From the NCBI GenBank assembly GCA_029263125.1, contig JAJCYD010000038.1, forward strand, positions 62,001 through 126,000: a stretch of 64,000 nucleotides of DNA. Reading direction: 5' to 3'. The notes beneath the pieces were generated by a model that was not told where the DNA came from, did not search any database, and was given only the letters and a program-made list of their open reading frames with translations. This DNA is from Solirubrobacteraceae bacterium (GTDB lineage Bacteria > Actinomycetota > Thermoleophilia > Solirubrobacterales > Solirubrobacteraceae). Both the position numbers and the translations under genes were made by a program. Shown here piece by piece: positions 34,593 to 43,931 of the stretch. Each line of letters begins with the position of its first letter. The first letter of the stretch is position 1.

Positions 34593-35606
34593 GTGCCCGA
34601 GCAGCGGGACGTTCGCGTGATTGGCGGGGTCTTCGCCCTCGAGGCTCGCGCGTCGACGCCCTCGCCTCCTGACCTGCTGGCCGGCGGGCCGCTGATGCTG
34701 TGCAGTGGCCGTGCCGCGCTCGCCGCGGTGCTGGCGACGCTGGCGCCACGACGCGTGTGGCTGCCGGCCTTCGTGTGCGAGTCCGTCGTCGACGTCGTCG
34801 TGCCGAGCGCGCTGCGCTTCTACGGCGTCGGTGCCTCGCTGACCGAGCTCGACGTCGCGGACGTGCTCCCGGGCGACGCGGTCCTCGTCGTCGACTACTT
34901 CGGTTGGCCCGCGCCAGCGGGCCTCGTCGGTCAGCTGCGTGGCGCGGGCGCGATCGTGATCGAGGACGCCTGCCATGCGCTGCTGACCAGCGGCGTTGGC
35001 GCGGCGGCCGACTGGTGGATCGCCAGCCCGCGCAAGTTCCTGGGCGTTCCCGACGGCGGCCTGCTCGGTCCCCCGTCGCCGAGCGTGGACGCCGACGCTG
35101 GAGGGCCGCCGGGCGCGTGGTGGCTTGAGGCGCTGAACGCCTGCGTGGGACGGCGCGCGTTTGAGCATGGGGCCCCGGACCGGTCGTGGTTTGAGGCCTA
35201 CGGGCGCGCTGAGGCTGCCGTACCCGTGGCACCGCATGCGATGAGCGAGCTGACGCGGCTCGTGCTCAGCGAGGGCATCGACGCCCCGGCGATCGCCGCG
35301 GCGCGGCGGCGTAACTACGCCTGCCTGCACCAGCTGATCGGCGACCTCGGGCTGATGGGTCCGCTGGCCGACGGGGTCGTCCCGCTGGGGTTCCCGATCT
35401 GCCACGACGAGCGCGACCGGCTGCGGTCGGCGCTCTTTGAGGAGCAGGTCTTTCCGCCGGTACACTGGCCCGTCCCCGACGCCGTCCCGCAACGATTCGT
35501 CGCCGAGCGGCGGCTCGCGGCGAGCGTCATGACTGTGCCCTGCGACCAGCGTTACGACGAGTCCGACATGCGGCGCGTGGCCGAGCTGATCCGCGCGGTG
35601 CGATGA
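34593..35606 (+). CDS. DegT-like PLP-fold protein
   Basis: 337 aa, shorter than standard DegT enzymes. CSGRAALAAVLATLAP, IEDACHALL (PLP-ring Asp) and ASPRKFLGVPDGG (candidate PLP lysine) show the aminotransferase fold. The protein lacks the usual long N-terminal arm. It may aminate a sugar nucleotide for the acetyltransferases that follow. First gene of a four-gene unit; its stop overlaps the next start (ATGA). Confidence 0.72.
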   Translation: MPEQRDVRVIGGVFALEARASTPSPPDLLAGGPLMLCSGRAALAAVLATLAPRRVWLPAFVCESVVDVVVPSALRFYGVGASLTELDVADVLPGDAVLVVDYFGWPAPAGLVGQLRGAGAIVIEDACHALLTSGVGAAADWWIASPRKFLGVPDGGLLGPPSPSVDADAGGPPGAWWLEALNACVGRRAFEHGAPDRSWFEAYGRAEAAVPVAPHAMSELTRLVLSEGIDAPAIAAARRRNYACLHQLIGDLGLMGPLADGVVPLGFPICHDERDRLRSALFEEQVFPPVHWPVPDAVPQRFVAERRLAASVMTVPCDQRYDESDMRRVAELIRAVR

Positions 35607-36499
35607 CCGGCTACGCGAGTTCGCAGTACGTGCGGGCGCTCTCTGAGTGGGGCTCCCCGCGGCACCTGCCGGGTGCCGACGGCTGGCTGTTGGAGCGGCC
35701 GATCGCAGGAGCGCAGGGGCTGCGCGACGCGATGGGTCCCTACCCGCTCTTCGCGTGCGGTGACTGGTCGCGCTTGGAGGACGATCTGCGTGAACTGGAG
35801 GACCTCGTGTCGGTCACGCTCGTCACCGAGCCGTTCGCCGCGGTCAGCGAGACCGACCTGCGGCGCGCGTTCGATCACGTCGTCGCCTTCAAGGTCCATG
35901 TCGTCGTCGAGCTCGGGTCGACGTGGTCTCGCGGCGCGAGCAAGCACCATCGCTACGAGGCGCGCCGGGCATTGCGCAGCACAGCCGTTGAACGCGTCGC
36001 CGACCCGGCCCAGTACCTGGACCACTGGGATGCCCTGTACACGACGCTTGCCCAGCGCCACGCCCTGACCGGCATGCGGCGCTTCTCCCGGGCGTCCTTC
36101 GCCGCCCAGCTCGCCGTGCCGGGAATCGCGATGTTCGTCGCGCGCGAGGGCCGGTCGATCGTCGGGGCACACCTGTGGTATCTGGATGGCGACAAGGGCT
36201 ACAGCCACCTGCAGGCGGCCAGCGAGCGCGGCTATGAGCTCGGCGTCGCGTACGCCCTCTACTGGACGGCGCTTGAGGAGCTCGCGGGGGAGGTCGAAGT
36301 CGTCGATATCGGTGCGGGCGCGGGAGGGGGCGGCGAGCCCAGCGGACTGGACCGCTTCAAGCGCGGCTGGAGCGATGCTTCACCGATGCCCGTGCATCTG
36401 TGTGGGCGCACCATCGACGCCGGGCGCTACGCGAGCCTCGTGCCGGCCGACCCCGAGACGTCGTACTTCCCCGCCTACCGCGCACGGGAGTTCGCGTGA
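35603..36499 (+). CDS. FemAB/CelD-like acyltransferase (GNAT fold)
   Basis: 298 aa. The middle (SKHHRYEARRALR, then LTGMRRFSRASFAAQLAVPG and MFVAREGRSIVGAHLWYLDG) and the SHLQAASERGYELGVAYALYW segment match GNAT proteins of the FemAB/BcsL (CelD) type that acylate sugars or transfer amino acids in cell-envelope loci. No membrane segment. Coupled to genes on both sides by 4-nt overlaps (ATGA and GTGA). Confidence 0.72.
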   Translation: MTGYASSQYVRALSEWGSPRHLPGADGWLLERPIAGAQGLRDAMGPYPLFACGDWSRLEDDLRELEDLVSVTLVTEPFAAVSETDLRRAFDHVVAFKVHVVVELGSTWSRGASKHHRYEARRALRSTAVERVADPAQYLDHWDALYTTLAQRHALTGMRRFSRASFAAQLAVPGIAMFVAREGRSIVGAHLWYLDGDKGYSHLQAASERGYELGVAYALYWTALEELAGEVEVVDIGAGAGGGGEPSGLDRFKRGWSDASPMPVHLCGRTIDAGRYASLVPADPETSYFPAYRAREFA

Positions 36500-37041
36500 C
36501 CGTGCTCGAGGGCGACCTGGTGTTGCTGCGACCACTGGCTGCGGAGGATGCCGAGCGGGTCAATGCCTGGCACAACGATGGCGCGCTCTACGAGACGCTG
36601 CTCGGCGAGATGTACGGGCCGACGCCGCGCGAGACCCGCGCCTGGCTGCAGGACCGCATTGCCGCCCACGGCGCGGGCGAGCTGAACTTCGCCATCTGCC
36701 TGCGGGACGGTGGCGCTCACGTGGGCAACCTCTACATCCAGGACATCGATCCCGAGACCGGGATCGCCCGCTACCAGGGGATCTTTCTCGCGGCGGCGGG
36801 TGATCGCGCCGGGGGCCTCGGCCGCGAGGCGACAAGCCTGGCGATGGACTACGCGATGCGGACCTTCGGAATCCAGCGGATCTGGGGAGACCTGCTGGCA
36901 GACAACGCCCCCAGCCTGCGCGCGATGCAGGCGGTCGGCTTCGAGATCGAGGCGCGGTTTCCGGGGCAAGCAACCAAGCGTGGGCTGCCCAGGGACGTCG
37001 TGCGGATCGTCATGACCGTCCCATCGCGAGACGCGTCGTAG
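36496..37041 (+). CDS. GNAT N-acetyltransferase (RimJ/RimL-type)
   Basis: 181 aa. LVLLRPLAAEDAERVNAWHND at the start, acetyl-CoA-binding QGIFLAAAGDRAGGLGREA and the C-terminal NAPSLRAMQAVGFEIEAR fit the Acetyltransf_3 family. In this locus it probably acetylates an amino sugar nucleotide made by the neighbouring aminotransferase. GTG 36496 overlaps the previous stop; its TAG overlaps the next GTG by one base. Confidence 0.82.
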   Translation: MTVLEGDLVLLRPLAAEDAERVNAWHNDGALYETLLGEMYGPTPRETRAWLQDRIAAHGAGELNFAICLRDGGAHVGNLYIQDIDPETGIARYQGIFLAAAGDRAGGLGREATSLAMDYAMRTFGIQRIWGDLLADNAPSLRAMQAVGFEIEARFPGQATKRGLPRDVVRIVMTVPSRDAS

Positions 37042-38243
37042 TGGCCGGGTCAGAGGCGTCTGCGCCGGGCGCGGGCTCGCCGTTCTCGCTGGTGCGGATG
37101 TTGCCCAACCGGCCGCTGACGAAGGCCCGCTCGGATCCGGTTTCGATCGCAGCCCAGGCCCGCGCGTACGCGCGCACCGGGGCTTGTGTGGAGATCCTCG
37201 CTCCACGCTGGCGGGTGCTCGACGGGATCGCCTTCAGCGAGGCGGCCGCGTACTTCCGCATGCCCAGCGGTGTCACGATCCGCCATCTCGGTCCGCCACT
37301 GTCGGAGGATCTGCCGGCGAAGCTCCTGCGTGTGAGCCTCGCGATCCCGCCGCTGTTCGCGGGGCGCCGTCGAGGCCGCACGGTCATGTACCACCACAAG
37401 GACCCCCTGGCGCTGGTCGTCGCACGGCGCCTGGCGGGCACGCACATCCTCGATCTCACGTACCTGCCCGAGGACGCGCTGGGACGCGTGGCGATGCGCG
37501 TGACCGATGGCTGCGTCGCGTCCTCGCCGCTGCTCGCACAGGCCATCCAGGAGCACTTCCCTCGGCTGCGAGGACGGGTGGTCAGCATTCGTGGCGGCTT
37601 TGATCCCGACCTCGCCTCGTGGGGGGCGATCGACGCTGCACGGGTGCGGAGCAGCTACGCGGTCACTCCCGGCGAGCGCGTCGTGTGCTACTCGGGCAAG
37701 GTCACGCCGAGCACCAACGAGCTTCGGTGGATCCTGCGGGCCGGCGCAGGCCTTGACCTGACGTTCGTCGTCGTCGGCGTGACCGCAGACAGCGAGCAAT
37801 GGCTCGCGTCGCTGGTGCCCGCGGGCTGCCGACTGATCGCGATCCGCCACGTCCCGCCCGAGCAGCTCGCCGAGATCTACGCCGCGGCCGATCTGCTCGT
37901 CTCCTACTACGACAGCGCGCACACGACGCTCCAGTGGATCGATCCGGGCAAGTTCCCCATGTACCTGGCCAGCGGCCGGCCGATCGTCGCGGCCGATCAC
38001 GCAAGCTACGCGGACATGCTCCAGGACGGCGTCAACGCCGCGCTCGCCGCGCCCGACGACCCCGACGCCTTGCGAGCCGCCTACGTGCGGGTGCTCGGAG
38101 ACGACGCACTCGCTGACCGCCTGCAGCGCGCGGGGCGCGAGACCGCGGAGGCGACGACGATCGACCATCGCGCGCGCCGGGTGCTGTCGTTCGCCGCGAC
38201 GCTGCCCGCGCGGCGCGGGCCGATGACCGAGCGCGCGCGCTGA
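37041..38243 (+). CDS. Glycosyltransferase, GT4-like
   Basis: 400 aa with two Rossmann-like halves. The N-half has a substrate loop with MLPNRPLTKARSDPVSIAAQ; the C-half has VVCYSGKVTPSTNELRWIL, IRHVPPEQLAEIYAAADLLV and FPMYLASGRPIVAADH, the nucleotide-sugar site of GT-B retaining enzymes. The usual E-x7-E motif is weak, so donor and mechanism are not certain. Last gene of the unit starting at 34593. Confidence 0.8.
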   Translation: MAGSEASAPGAGSPFSLVRMLPNRPLTKARSDPVSIAAQARAYARTGACVEILAPRWRVLDGIAFSEAAAYFRMPSGVTIRHLGPPLSEDLPAKLLRVSLAIPPLFAGRRRGRTVMYHHKDPLALVVARRLAGTHILDLTYLPEDALGRVAMRVTDGCVASSPLLAQAIQEHFPRLRGRVVSIRGGFDPDLASWGAIDAARVRSSYAVTPGERVVCYSGKVTPSTNELRWILRAGAGLDLTFVVVGVTADSEQWLASLVPAGCRLIAIRHVPPEQLAEIYAAADLLVSYYDSAHTTLQWIDPGKFPMYLASGRPIVAADHASYADMLQDGVNAALAAPDDPDALRAAYVRVLGDDALADRLQRAGRETAEATTIDHRARRVLSFAATLPARRGPMTERAR

Positions 38244-38260
38244 TCGGACACGACCACGTC

Positions 38261-38286
38261 GGCCGCAGGGCGCTGCGCTGCCGGCC
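38261..38286. terminator. Candidate terminator between convergent genes
   Basis: GGCCGCAG pairs with CTGC-C-GGCC (one bulge) over a short loop in the 45-bp space between the GT4 gene and the opposing methyltransferase gene. Confidence 0.35.
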
Positions 38287-38288
38287 GG

Positions 38289-39053
38289 TCAGCTCGTCGC
38301 CGTGCTGCGCACGTCGTCGTACCCGCCTGCGGCCTGCAGCTCGAGCAGGTAGAGGCTGGCAAGCCAGGGAGGGCGTCGCGGTGTGCGCAGCAGCCGGTAG
38401 GCGGCTGGCGGCAGGCCGAAGTACGTGAGCGCTCGCGTTTGCATTCCAGCCGCGGCGAAGCGCTCTCGAGCGGTCTCCACGGCGTGTTCGCGGCGCCACA
38501 CGTCATGCTTCGGCCGCCGGATGCCCGCAGCGCGAAGGAGGCGCCCCAGCCTGCGATAGAGCGATCGCCGGTTGGCGAAGGAGACGAGCGCCGTGCCGCC
38601 GGGAGCCAGCAGCCGGCGGCACTGTGCGGCGAACTCCGTGTCGTCCTCGACGTATTCGATCACGCTGGAGACCACCAGCAGGTCGATGCTGCCCTGCAGC
38701 TCGGCCACAAGCGGCTCGGGGAGCGGCACCGCGGCATGACGCAGGTCGAGGCGCAGACCGGCGCCGGCGCCGGCGCTCGCGGCGAGCTCGAGCATGCGCC
38801 GGCTGCCGTCGATGCCCGTCGACGCGAAGCCGAGAGTGGCCGCGACGATCGTCAGCGTCCCGGGTCCGCAGCCGATGTCCAGGCTCCGTGGCGCAGCACT
38901 CGTGGTGCGCCGCAGCACATCGCGCATCCGTAGCTCGAACAACGCGAATCGCTCCGTGAAATCCGCGCTCACGTGCAGGTCGCGTGCGTAGGCCGGCGCG
39001 AGCTCGTCGAAGTACCTGATCGTCGCGCCGGTTCGATCGCCGATGATGGTCAC
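38289..39053 (-). CDS. Class I SAM-dependent methyltransferase
   Basis: 254 aa. SAM motif I is SLDIGCGPGTLTIVA (about residue 57), followed by an acidic end of strand 2 (TGIDGSRRML) and LLVVSSVIEYVEDD as motif II/post-II. C-terminal part is basic and hydrophobic. Acceptor unknown; O-methylation of the glycan or its carrier is possible. GTG 39053 follows TACTGT by exactly 7 nt. Confidence 0.83.
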   Translation of the reverse strand: MTIIGDRTGATIRYFDELAPAYARDLHVSADFTERFALFELRMRDVLRRTTSAAPRSLDIGCGPGTLTIVAATLGFASTGIDGSRRMLELAASAGAGAGLRLDLRHAAVPLPEPLVAELQGSIDLLVVSSVIEYVEDDTEFAAQCRRLLAPGGTALVSFANRRSLYRRLGRLLRAAGIRRPKHDVWRREHAVETARERFAAAGMQTRALTYFGLPPAAYRLLRTPRRPPWLASLYLLELQAAGGYDDVRSTATS

Positions 39054-39060
39054 CTTGGCT

Positions 39061-39066
39061 ACAGTA
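39061..39066 (-). promoter_or_regulatory. -10 box TACTGT for leaderless methyltransferase mRNA
   Basis: TACTGT on the minus strand, 7 nt before GTG 39053. The same hexamer and spacing occur in front of the phosphatase gene at 62,931. Confidence 0.5.
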
Positions 39067-39116
39067 TTTCGTGCTGGCTGCCCGCGGCACGGCGAATCGA
39101 GCAACCTGCCAACGGC

Positions 39117-39833
39117 TTGAGCCTTTCCGAACTGCATCGCTACCTGGAGGACTTTCGCGCCGAGCGTGGGCCGGTCAACGTCCTCGAGGCGGGATGCGGC
39201 CGGCGGACGCGCTTTGACCACACGGGCGCGTCACGGGTCGTGGGGATCGACATCTCCGCCCAGCAGATCGCGAACAACACGGTGATCGACGAGGGGATCG
39301 TCGGCGATGTCCAGACACACCCGATCTCCGACACGTTCGATCTGATCGTGACCTGGGACCTTCTGGAACATCTGGCTGACCCGATCGCGGCGCTGGACAA
39401 CCTGGCACGGGCGGTCAAGCCCGGAGGTGTCCTGGTGATCGGCATCCCGAATGTGGCGTCGGTGAAGGGGCTGGTGACGAAGTTCACCCCGCACCGCTTC
39501 CATGTCTGGTTCTTCCGCGAGGTGCGTAAGAGCCCGCGCGCAGGCGGCGCCGAAGGCCCGTTCCCGACGTACCTGCGCTGGTCGTTGCGAGGTCCGTCGC
39601 TACGATCCTGGGCGGCCACGCGAGGCTTCACGGTCGAGCTCGTCGTTGCCTATGAGTCCGAAATCCAGGCCAGCCTGAGGCAGCGCTACGGCGTGGTCGA
39701 CCGGCGCTGGACGCTCTTGAAAGCCGTGCTGAGGGGCATGACGCTCGGCCAGGTCTCCGCCGGCGATAGCGACCTCGCGATCGTTCTGAAATCGGCGGCT
39801 CGAGCGCCGCAACCAGGGCGGCTGGACACGTGA
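39117..39833 (+). CDS. Class I SAM-dependent methyltransferase
   Basis: About 238 aa. NVLEAGCGRRTRF is motif I, VVGIDISAQQI the acidic strand, and DLIVTWDLLEHLADP the motif shared with UbiG/type-11 and -12 methyltransferases. TTG 39117 is used because the sequence before it is antisense to the divergent methyltransferase; no ribosome site is seen, so the start is uncertain. Its TGA overlaps the GTG of the glycoside hydrolase gene. Confidence 0.78.
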   Translation: MSLSELHRYLEDFRAERGPVNVLEAGCGRRTRFDHTGASRVVGIDISAQQIANNTVIDEGIVGDVQTHPISDTFDLIVTWDLLEHLADPIAALDNLARAVKPGGVLVIGIPNVASVKGLVTKFTPHRFHVWFFREVRKSPRAGGAEGPFPTYLRWSLRGPSLRSWAATRGFTVELVVAYESEIQASLRQRYGVVDRRWTLLKAVLRGMTLGQVSAGDSDLAIVLKSAARAPQPGRLDT

Positions 39834-42800
39834 GAGCGGCGCTCGGCCGCGCGATCATGCTGCTGGGGGCTGTGCTGCTCGTCGGCGGGATCTACGCCCT
39901 GCTCAGCAATTCCGGCGAGCCCGACCGTCGGGGCGACGACCACGAGCGCAGAGCGTTCATCGGCACGTCACTCACCGCACTGAACTTTGAGGATGACAAC
40001 AACGCCAACGCGGGTCGCGCTTGGACGCCGTACTCCGGCGGTGACGCCCCCGCGGGCGGGTTCATCGGAGCCATGAAGCCCGGCATCGACCGGTTGACCG
40101 CGACCGTGAAGCTCGACGAGCCGCTGAAAGCAGCGAACTACCAGGCATCGGTCAAGGCGATCGACTATGACCACCACATGGCGGTCACGCTCTCAGCCGG
40201 CGGAGGCGAGGCAAAGCTGACGACCGACGATCGTGATGACAACGGCTACTGGACGCGGTCCGAGCCGATGCGGGTGGATGAATCCGGGGAGTTGACGATC
40301 ACCCTCGCCAGGCAGCCGGACACGCCGCCGGGCCCGGCGCGCCTGCTGCTCATGGGCATCTACCTGACGACGGACGCCGGCGAGACGCTGCGCGCCGACG
40401 ACCAGGTCGTGGACCTGACCTACCCGACGCAGCGCGACGGCAGCTCGCCTCGGCCCGGCAACCTGATACGCAACGGCAGCTTCGAGACGGGCGTTGGTCA
40501 CGGCTGGGGGTACACCAACGGACGGGCGTTCAGCGTTGTCTCGACATGGGATCCGAAGACCGCTCACGACGGGTCGGCGAGCCTGCGGATGCCGCTTGAG
40601 CCCAGCATCTACAACAAGGCGGTCATCGGCCTGGAGTCCTCCGCGTACGCCGTCGCGCCGAACAAGCGCCACACGCTGTCGCTGTGGGCGAGGACGGATG
40701 CGGGCAACACCGCCGCCGCCACGGTCAGCCTCGTCAACTCCTACGATCCGTCCACCGATGGCGCCCTGCCCGACGGTCAGCCTGCGCAGCCGAAGATCGC
40801 CAAGGCAGTCGAGGTCGGCGAGGCGTGGACGCGGATCGACGTGACCGGCGACCTGCTCGCCTATCCGAAGGCCGAGTACAGCGTGGCCGTGGTCGCCAAG
40901 ACCCAGCGCGGCAAGCACCTGTGGATCGACGGCGTGTCGTTGAACGAGGGCGGTCCGGCGCCCTACGCGCCGCGCGCCGCGCTGCAGGTCGGTCTGACCT
41001 CCAGCCAGCCGAGCAACGTCTTCTACGAGGACGAGCCCCAGCGAATGAGGCTGCGAGTGTCCAACGAGACGGCCGCCGGCCGAGACGCGGTCGTCCGCTA
41101 CGAGGTCTTCGACGAGCGCAACCGACGCGTGACGTCGGGCAAGCGGGCAGTGCGGGTCGCCGCGCACTCGACCGCGGGCCGGACGCTCGACGTCGCGACG
41201 GGCCGGCGCGGACCGTTTCGGATCGTGCTGTGGGCCGACGGGCTCGACGGGAGCGAGGAGGAGGTGCTCTACGGCGTCGTGCCGCGACCGCAGCGGGCAG
41301 GCGCCGACAGCACGTCCACGATTGGCACGCACTCCAACTTCCTCGGCTTCACCAACGCGGCGATGCGCAAGCTCGGCATCAAATGGGATCGCGCGCTCAG
41401 CCCCGCGGGGTTCTTCCGCTGGGCCGACGTGGAGCCTGCCGACGACGAGTTCGTCTGGTTCGACGAGCCCGTCGCCCGGGCCAAACGCCAGGGCGTGCGG
41501 ACGCTCGGGGTCATCGGGACCAACAACTACTGGCCGAAGTGGGCTGATCGTAACGGCCTTCCCGACCTCGACAAGTGGGAGGAGTTCGTCGCGCAGTCGG
41601 CCCGGCACTATCGCGGCGACGTCAGCGGCTGGGAGCTGTGGAACGAGCCGCTGCGCGTCTTCAAGGCGGACTTCTACGCCAAGATGCTCAAGCGCGGCGC
41701 CGAGGCCGTGCGCCGCTCCGATCCCAAGGCGATGGTCGTCGGGATGGCGGGCGCGGCGAGCCCGGCCGAGGTCAAGCTCGTCGTCGACGAGCTCGAGAAG
41801 CAGTTCCCGGACTGGCCGTGGCGGGACTTCGTGGACGTTCTGAGCATCCATATGTATCCCACGGGCGAAGCCGTTGAGCAGGGCGGCGCTGGTCAGTCGG
41901 CCAGCTACCGCCGCCAGGTCGTGCAGGCCTACGACAAGCCGACGTGGAACACCGAGACCGGGACCTGGGACCGCGGCTACTTTCACACCGACAACGCACC
42001 GGTCGCAAGCTGGGGACACCAGCTGCAGCCGTACAAGTCCGCTGCGCAGTTCACCGATGCCTCGCAGCTGGCGGTCGAGCGGCTGACGCGCAACTTCATC
42101 GAGAGCGTCGGAGATGGCCTGAGCAAGTTCTTCTACTACGACATGCGCGTGATCCTCTCCCCGACGTACGTCGACTCGCACCCGACGATGCTCGAGTACG
42201 ACGACAGCATCAGGCCCAAGGGCATCGCCTTCGCCGTGCTCGCCAAGCTCTTCGACCACGCCACCGGCCTGGGCAGGGTCTCGGTTGGCGACAAGGCGAC
42301 GCGGGCGTTTACGTTCAGGCGCGGCGACAGCGGGCTGCTGGCCGTCTACGCCGGCGATGGCAAGCGCCGTGCGATGAAGCTGCCCGGCATCGCCTCGCGC
42401 CGGCTCGTCGTGGTCGACAGCATGGGCAACAGGATTCCCAGATCCCGACGCGGGATCGTGTACGGGCGCCGTCCGGTCTACGTCAGCGTTGCGGGCGTCG
42501 GCGCCGAGCGGCTGCGGGCCGCGGTCAAGCGCGCCCGCCCCGTGCGGGTGCCCGACGAGACGGCGCCCAACGTGACGATCGACAGGGCTCCGCGCGGGCC
42601 GGTGCCCGGCCGGCCGCTGACGGTGCGCTTCAGCGCCGCCGACGACAACGACACGCTCAGCGCGGTCCAGCCACGGGCGGTCGTCTACTCCCACCGCCTG
42701 ACCGGGCCCGGCGATGACGGAGCGTGGTCGCCCTGGTCGGTCGTCAACACCGTGCAGCTCGGCACGCTGCAGCGCGGGCGACACGTGTTCTCGGTCAGGG

Positions 42801-42868
42801 CGCGCGATCGATCCAAGAACACATCGGCGATCGTCAGCCGGACGATCGTCGTCACGTCCGAGAAGTAG
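39830..42868 (+). CDS. Membrane-anchored glycoside hydrolase (clan A, GH39/GH5-like) with carbohydrate-binding region
   Basis: 1012 aa. One N-terminal helix (about 8-26) with a basic start acts as signal anchor. A beta-sandwich like CBM4/9 begins near residue 215 (NLIRNGSFETGVGHGW). The TIM barrel spans about 490-830; E606 in WELWNEP is the likely acid/base and E709 in WNTETGTW the likely nucleophile, as in clan A retaining glycosidases. The C-terminus adds a small beta domain and an Ig-like stretch. It probably trims or releases the exported polysaccharide. GTG start overlaps the methyltransferase stop. Confidence 0.85.
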   Translation: MRAALGRAIMLLGAVLLVGGIYALLSNSGEPDRRGDDHERRAFIGTSLTALNFEDDNNANAGRAWTPYSGGDAPAGGFIGAMKPGIDRLTATVKLDEPLKAANYQASVKAIDYDHHMAVTLSAGGGEAKLTTDDRDDNGYWTRSEPMRVDESGELTITLARQPDTPPGPARLLLMGIYLTTDAGETLRADDQVVDLTYPTQRDGSSPRPGNLIRNGSFETGVGHGWGYTNGRAFSVVSTWDPKTAHDGSASLRMPLEPSIYNKAVIGLESSAYAVAPNKRHTLSLWARTDAGNTAAATVSLVNSYDPSTDGALPDGQPAQPKIAKAVEVGEAWTRIDVTGDLLAYPKAEYSVAVVAKTQRGKHLWIDGVSLNEGGPAPYAPRAALQVGLTSSQPSNVFYEDEPQRMRLRVSNETAAGRDAVVRYEVFDERNRRVTSGKRAVRVAAHSTAGRTLDVATGRRGPFRIVLWADGLDGSEEEVLYGVVPRPQRAGADSTSTIGTHSNFLGFTNAAMRKLGIKWDRALSPAGFFRWADVEPADDEFVWFDEPVARAKRQGVRTLGVIGTNNYWPKWADRNGLPDLDKWEEFVAQSARHYRGDVSGWELWNEPLRVFKADFYAKMLKRGAEAVRRSDPKAMVVGMAGAASPAEVKLVVDELEKQFPDWPWRDFVDVLSIHMYPTGEAVEQGGAGQSASYRRQVVQAYDKPTWNTETGTWDRGYFHTDNAPVASWGHQLQPYKSAAQFTDASQLAVERLTRNFIESVGDGLSKFFYYDMRVILSPTYVDSHPTMLEYDDSIRPKGIAFAVLAKLFDHATGLGRVSVGDKATRAFTFRRGDSGLLAVYAGDGKRRAMKLPGIASRRLVVVDSMGNRIPRSRRGIVYGRRPVYVSVAGVGAERLRAAVKRARPVRVPDETAPNVTIDRAPRGPVPGRPLTVRFSAADDNDTLSAVQPRAVVYSHRLTGPGDDGAWSPWSVVNTVQLGTLQRGRHVFSVRARDRSKNTSAIVSRTIVVTSEK

Positions 42869-42980
42869 GGTCTTCGTCGCCCCCGGGTCAACCGGCGACA
42901 GCGCGTCCGATCTGACTGCATTGCCCACCGATACCCCGCCTCGTCCCGCCACGTCCGCTGCGCGAACGTTGTCTCAGTCA

Positions 42981-43931
42981 TTGTCGGGATACCTCTGCGG
43001 GACGCACTCCCGCATCCTGCGTCGCGGCCAGGGCGGTCACCCGAACGCTGAGGTCCTCGCTCGTGCATACGCGGCATTCGAGCCCACGCAGGCGGCGGTC
43101 GAGCCCAGCAGGCTCGGCGCGCGAAGCTGGCGGCCGCCCCCCGAGTCGCGGCGTCTGGCGGCGGGGCTGCGGGACCTGCTCGACGTGCCCGCGGTCGTCG
43201 ATCTGATCCTGTACGGCAGCCAGGTGCGCGGCGCCACCACGCCCTACAGCGATGTCGACGCGATCCTCGTTGTCAGCGATGCGGCGGCCGGCGATCCCGC
43301 GGTGCTCGCGACGCTACGCGGGCGGGTGCTGCGCGCCCAGCGGATCGTGCTCGAGCACCAGCCGATGCAGCACCACGCGTTCGAGGTCGCCACGCCCTCG
43401 CTGCTGCGCGACGGCGCGGCCGCCTTGAGCCTGCCGCCCCAGGCGCTCGAGCAGGCCGCGACGCTGCTGGGTCGCGGCTGCGACGCGGCCTTCGGCTCGT
43501 GGCTGACGCGCGACGCGCGTGCGCAGCTTGACGCGATGATCGACCAGCTCACGCGCTTGCGAGCGTGGCCGGCGCACCCATGGCTGGTGCACCGCCTGCT
43601 GTCGATGTTCGAGCTCGTGCCTGCGTTGTTCCTGCAGTCGTGCGGGCAGGCCGTCGCGAAATGGCGCTCGTTCGATCTCGCCCGCGAGCGGATCGGCGAG
43701 GCCTGGCGGCCCTACGACACGCTGCTGGAGGTGCGCGAGCGCTGGCCGCGGCGCCGCTACGGCACCCTGCGCGCGCTGCTGCGGATCTGCCCCAATCCCT
43801 GGGTCGCCATGGCCGTCTGGCGTCGCGCGCCGGTGGCGCTGGCCGGCGAGATCGCAGAGCTGCTCACACCCGCGGTGCTGGCGGACCTGCATCGTGTCCT
43901 CGGCGTGATGCGCGACGCCACGGCGAGATGA
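42981..43931 (+). CDS. Nucleotidyltransferase-fold protein
   Basis: About 316 aa. DLILYGSQVRGATTPYSDVD (GS at 79-80, D91 and D93) is the metal-binding signature of the Pol-beta nucleotidyltransferase superfamily, in the form GS-x10-D-x-D. A helical C-terminal half follows. Substrate unknown; related proteins nucleotidylate small molecules or proteins. The start is uncertain: TTG 42981 or TTG 42969, neither with a good ribosome site. Its stop overlaps the next gene by ATGA. Confidence 0.7.
   Translation: MSGYLCGTHSRILRRGQGGHPNAEVLARAYAAFEPTQAAVEPSRLGARSWRPPPESRRLAAGLRDLLDVPAVVDLILYGSQVRGATTPYSDVDAILVVSDAAAGDPAVLATLRGRVLRAQRIVLEHQPMQHHAFEVATPSLLRDGAAALSLPPQALEQAATLLGRGCDAAFGSWLTRDARAQLDAMIDQLTRLRAWPAHPWLVHRLLSMFELVPALFLQSCGQAVAKWRSFDLARERIGEAWRPYDTLLEVRERWPRRRYGTLRALLRICPNPWVAMAVWRRAPVALAGEIAELLTPAVLADLHRVLGVMRDATAR

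Noticed and set aside
38973-39116. Upstream extension of the methyltransferase at 39,117 to an earlier ATG
   Set aside because: The added residues are antisense to the start region of the divergent methyltransferase and do not resemble protein.
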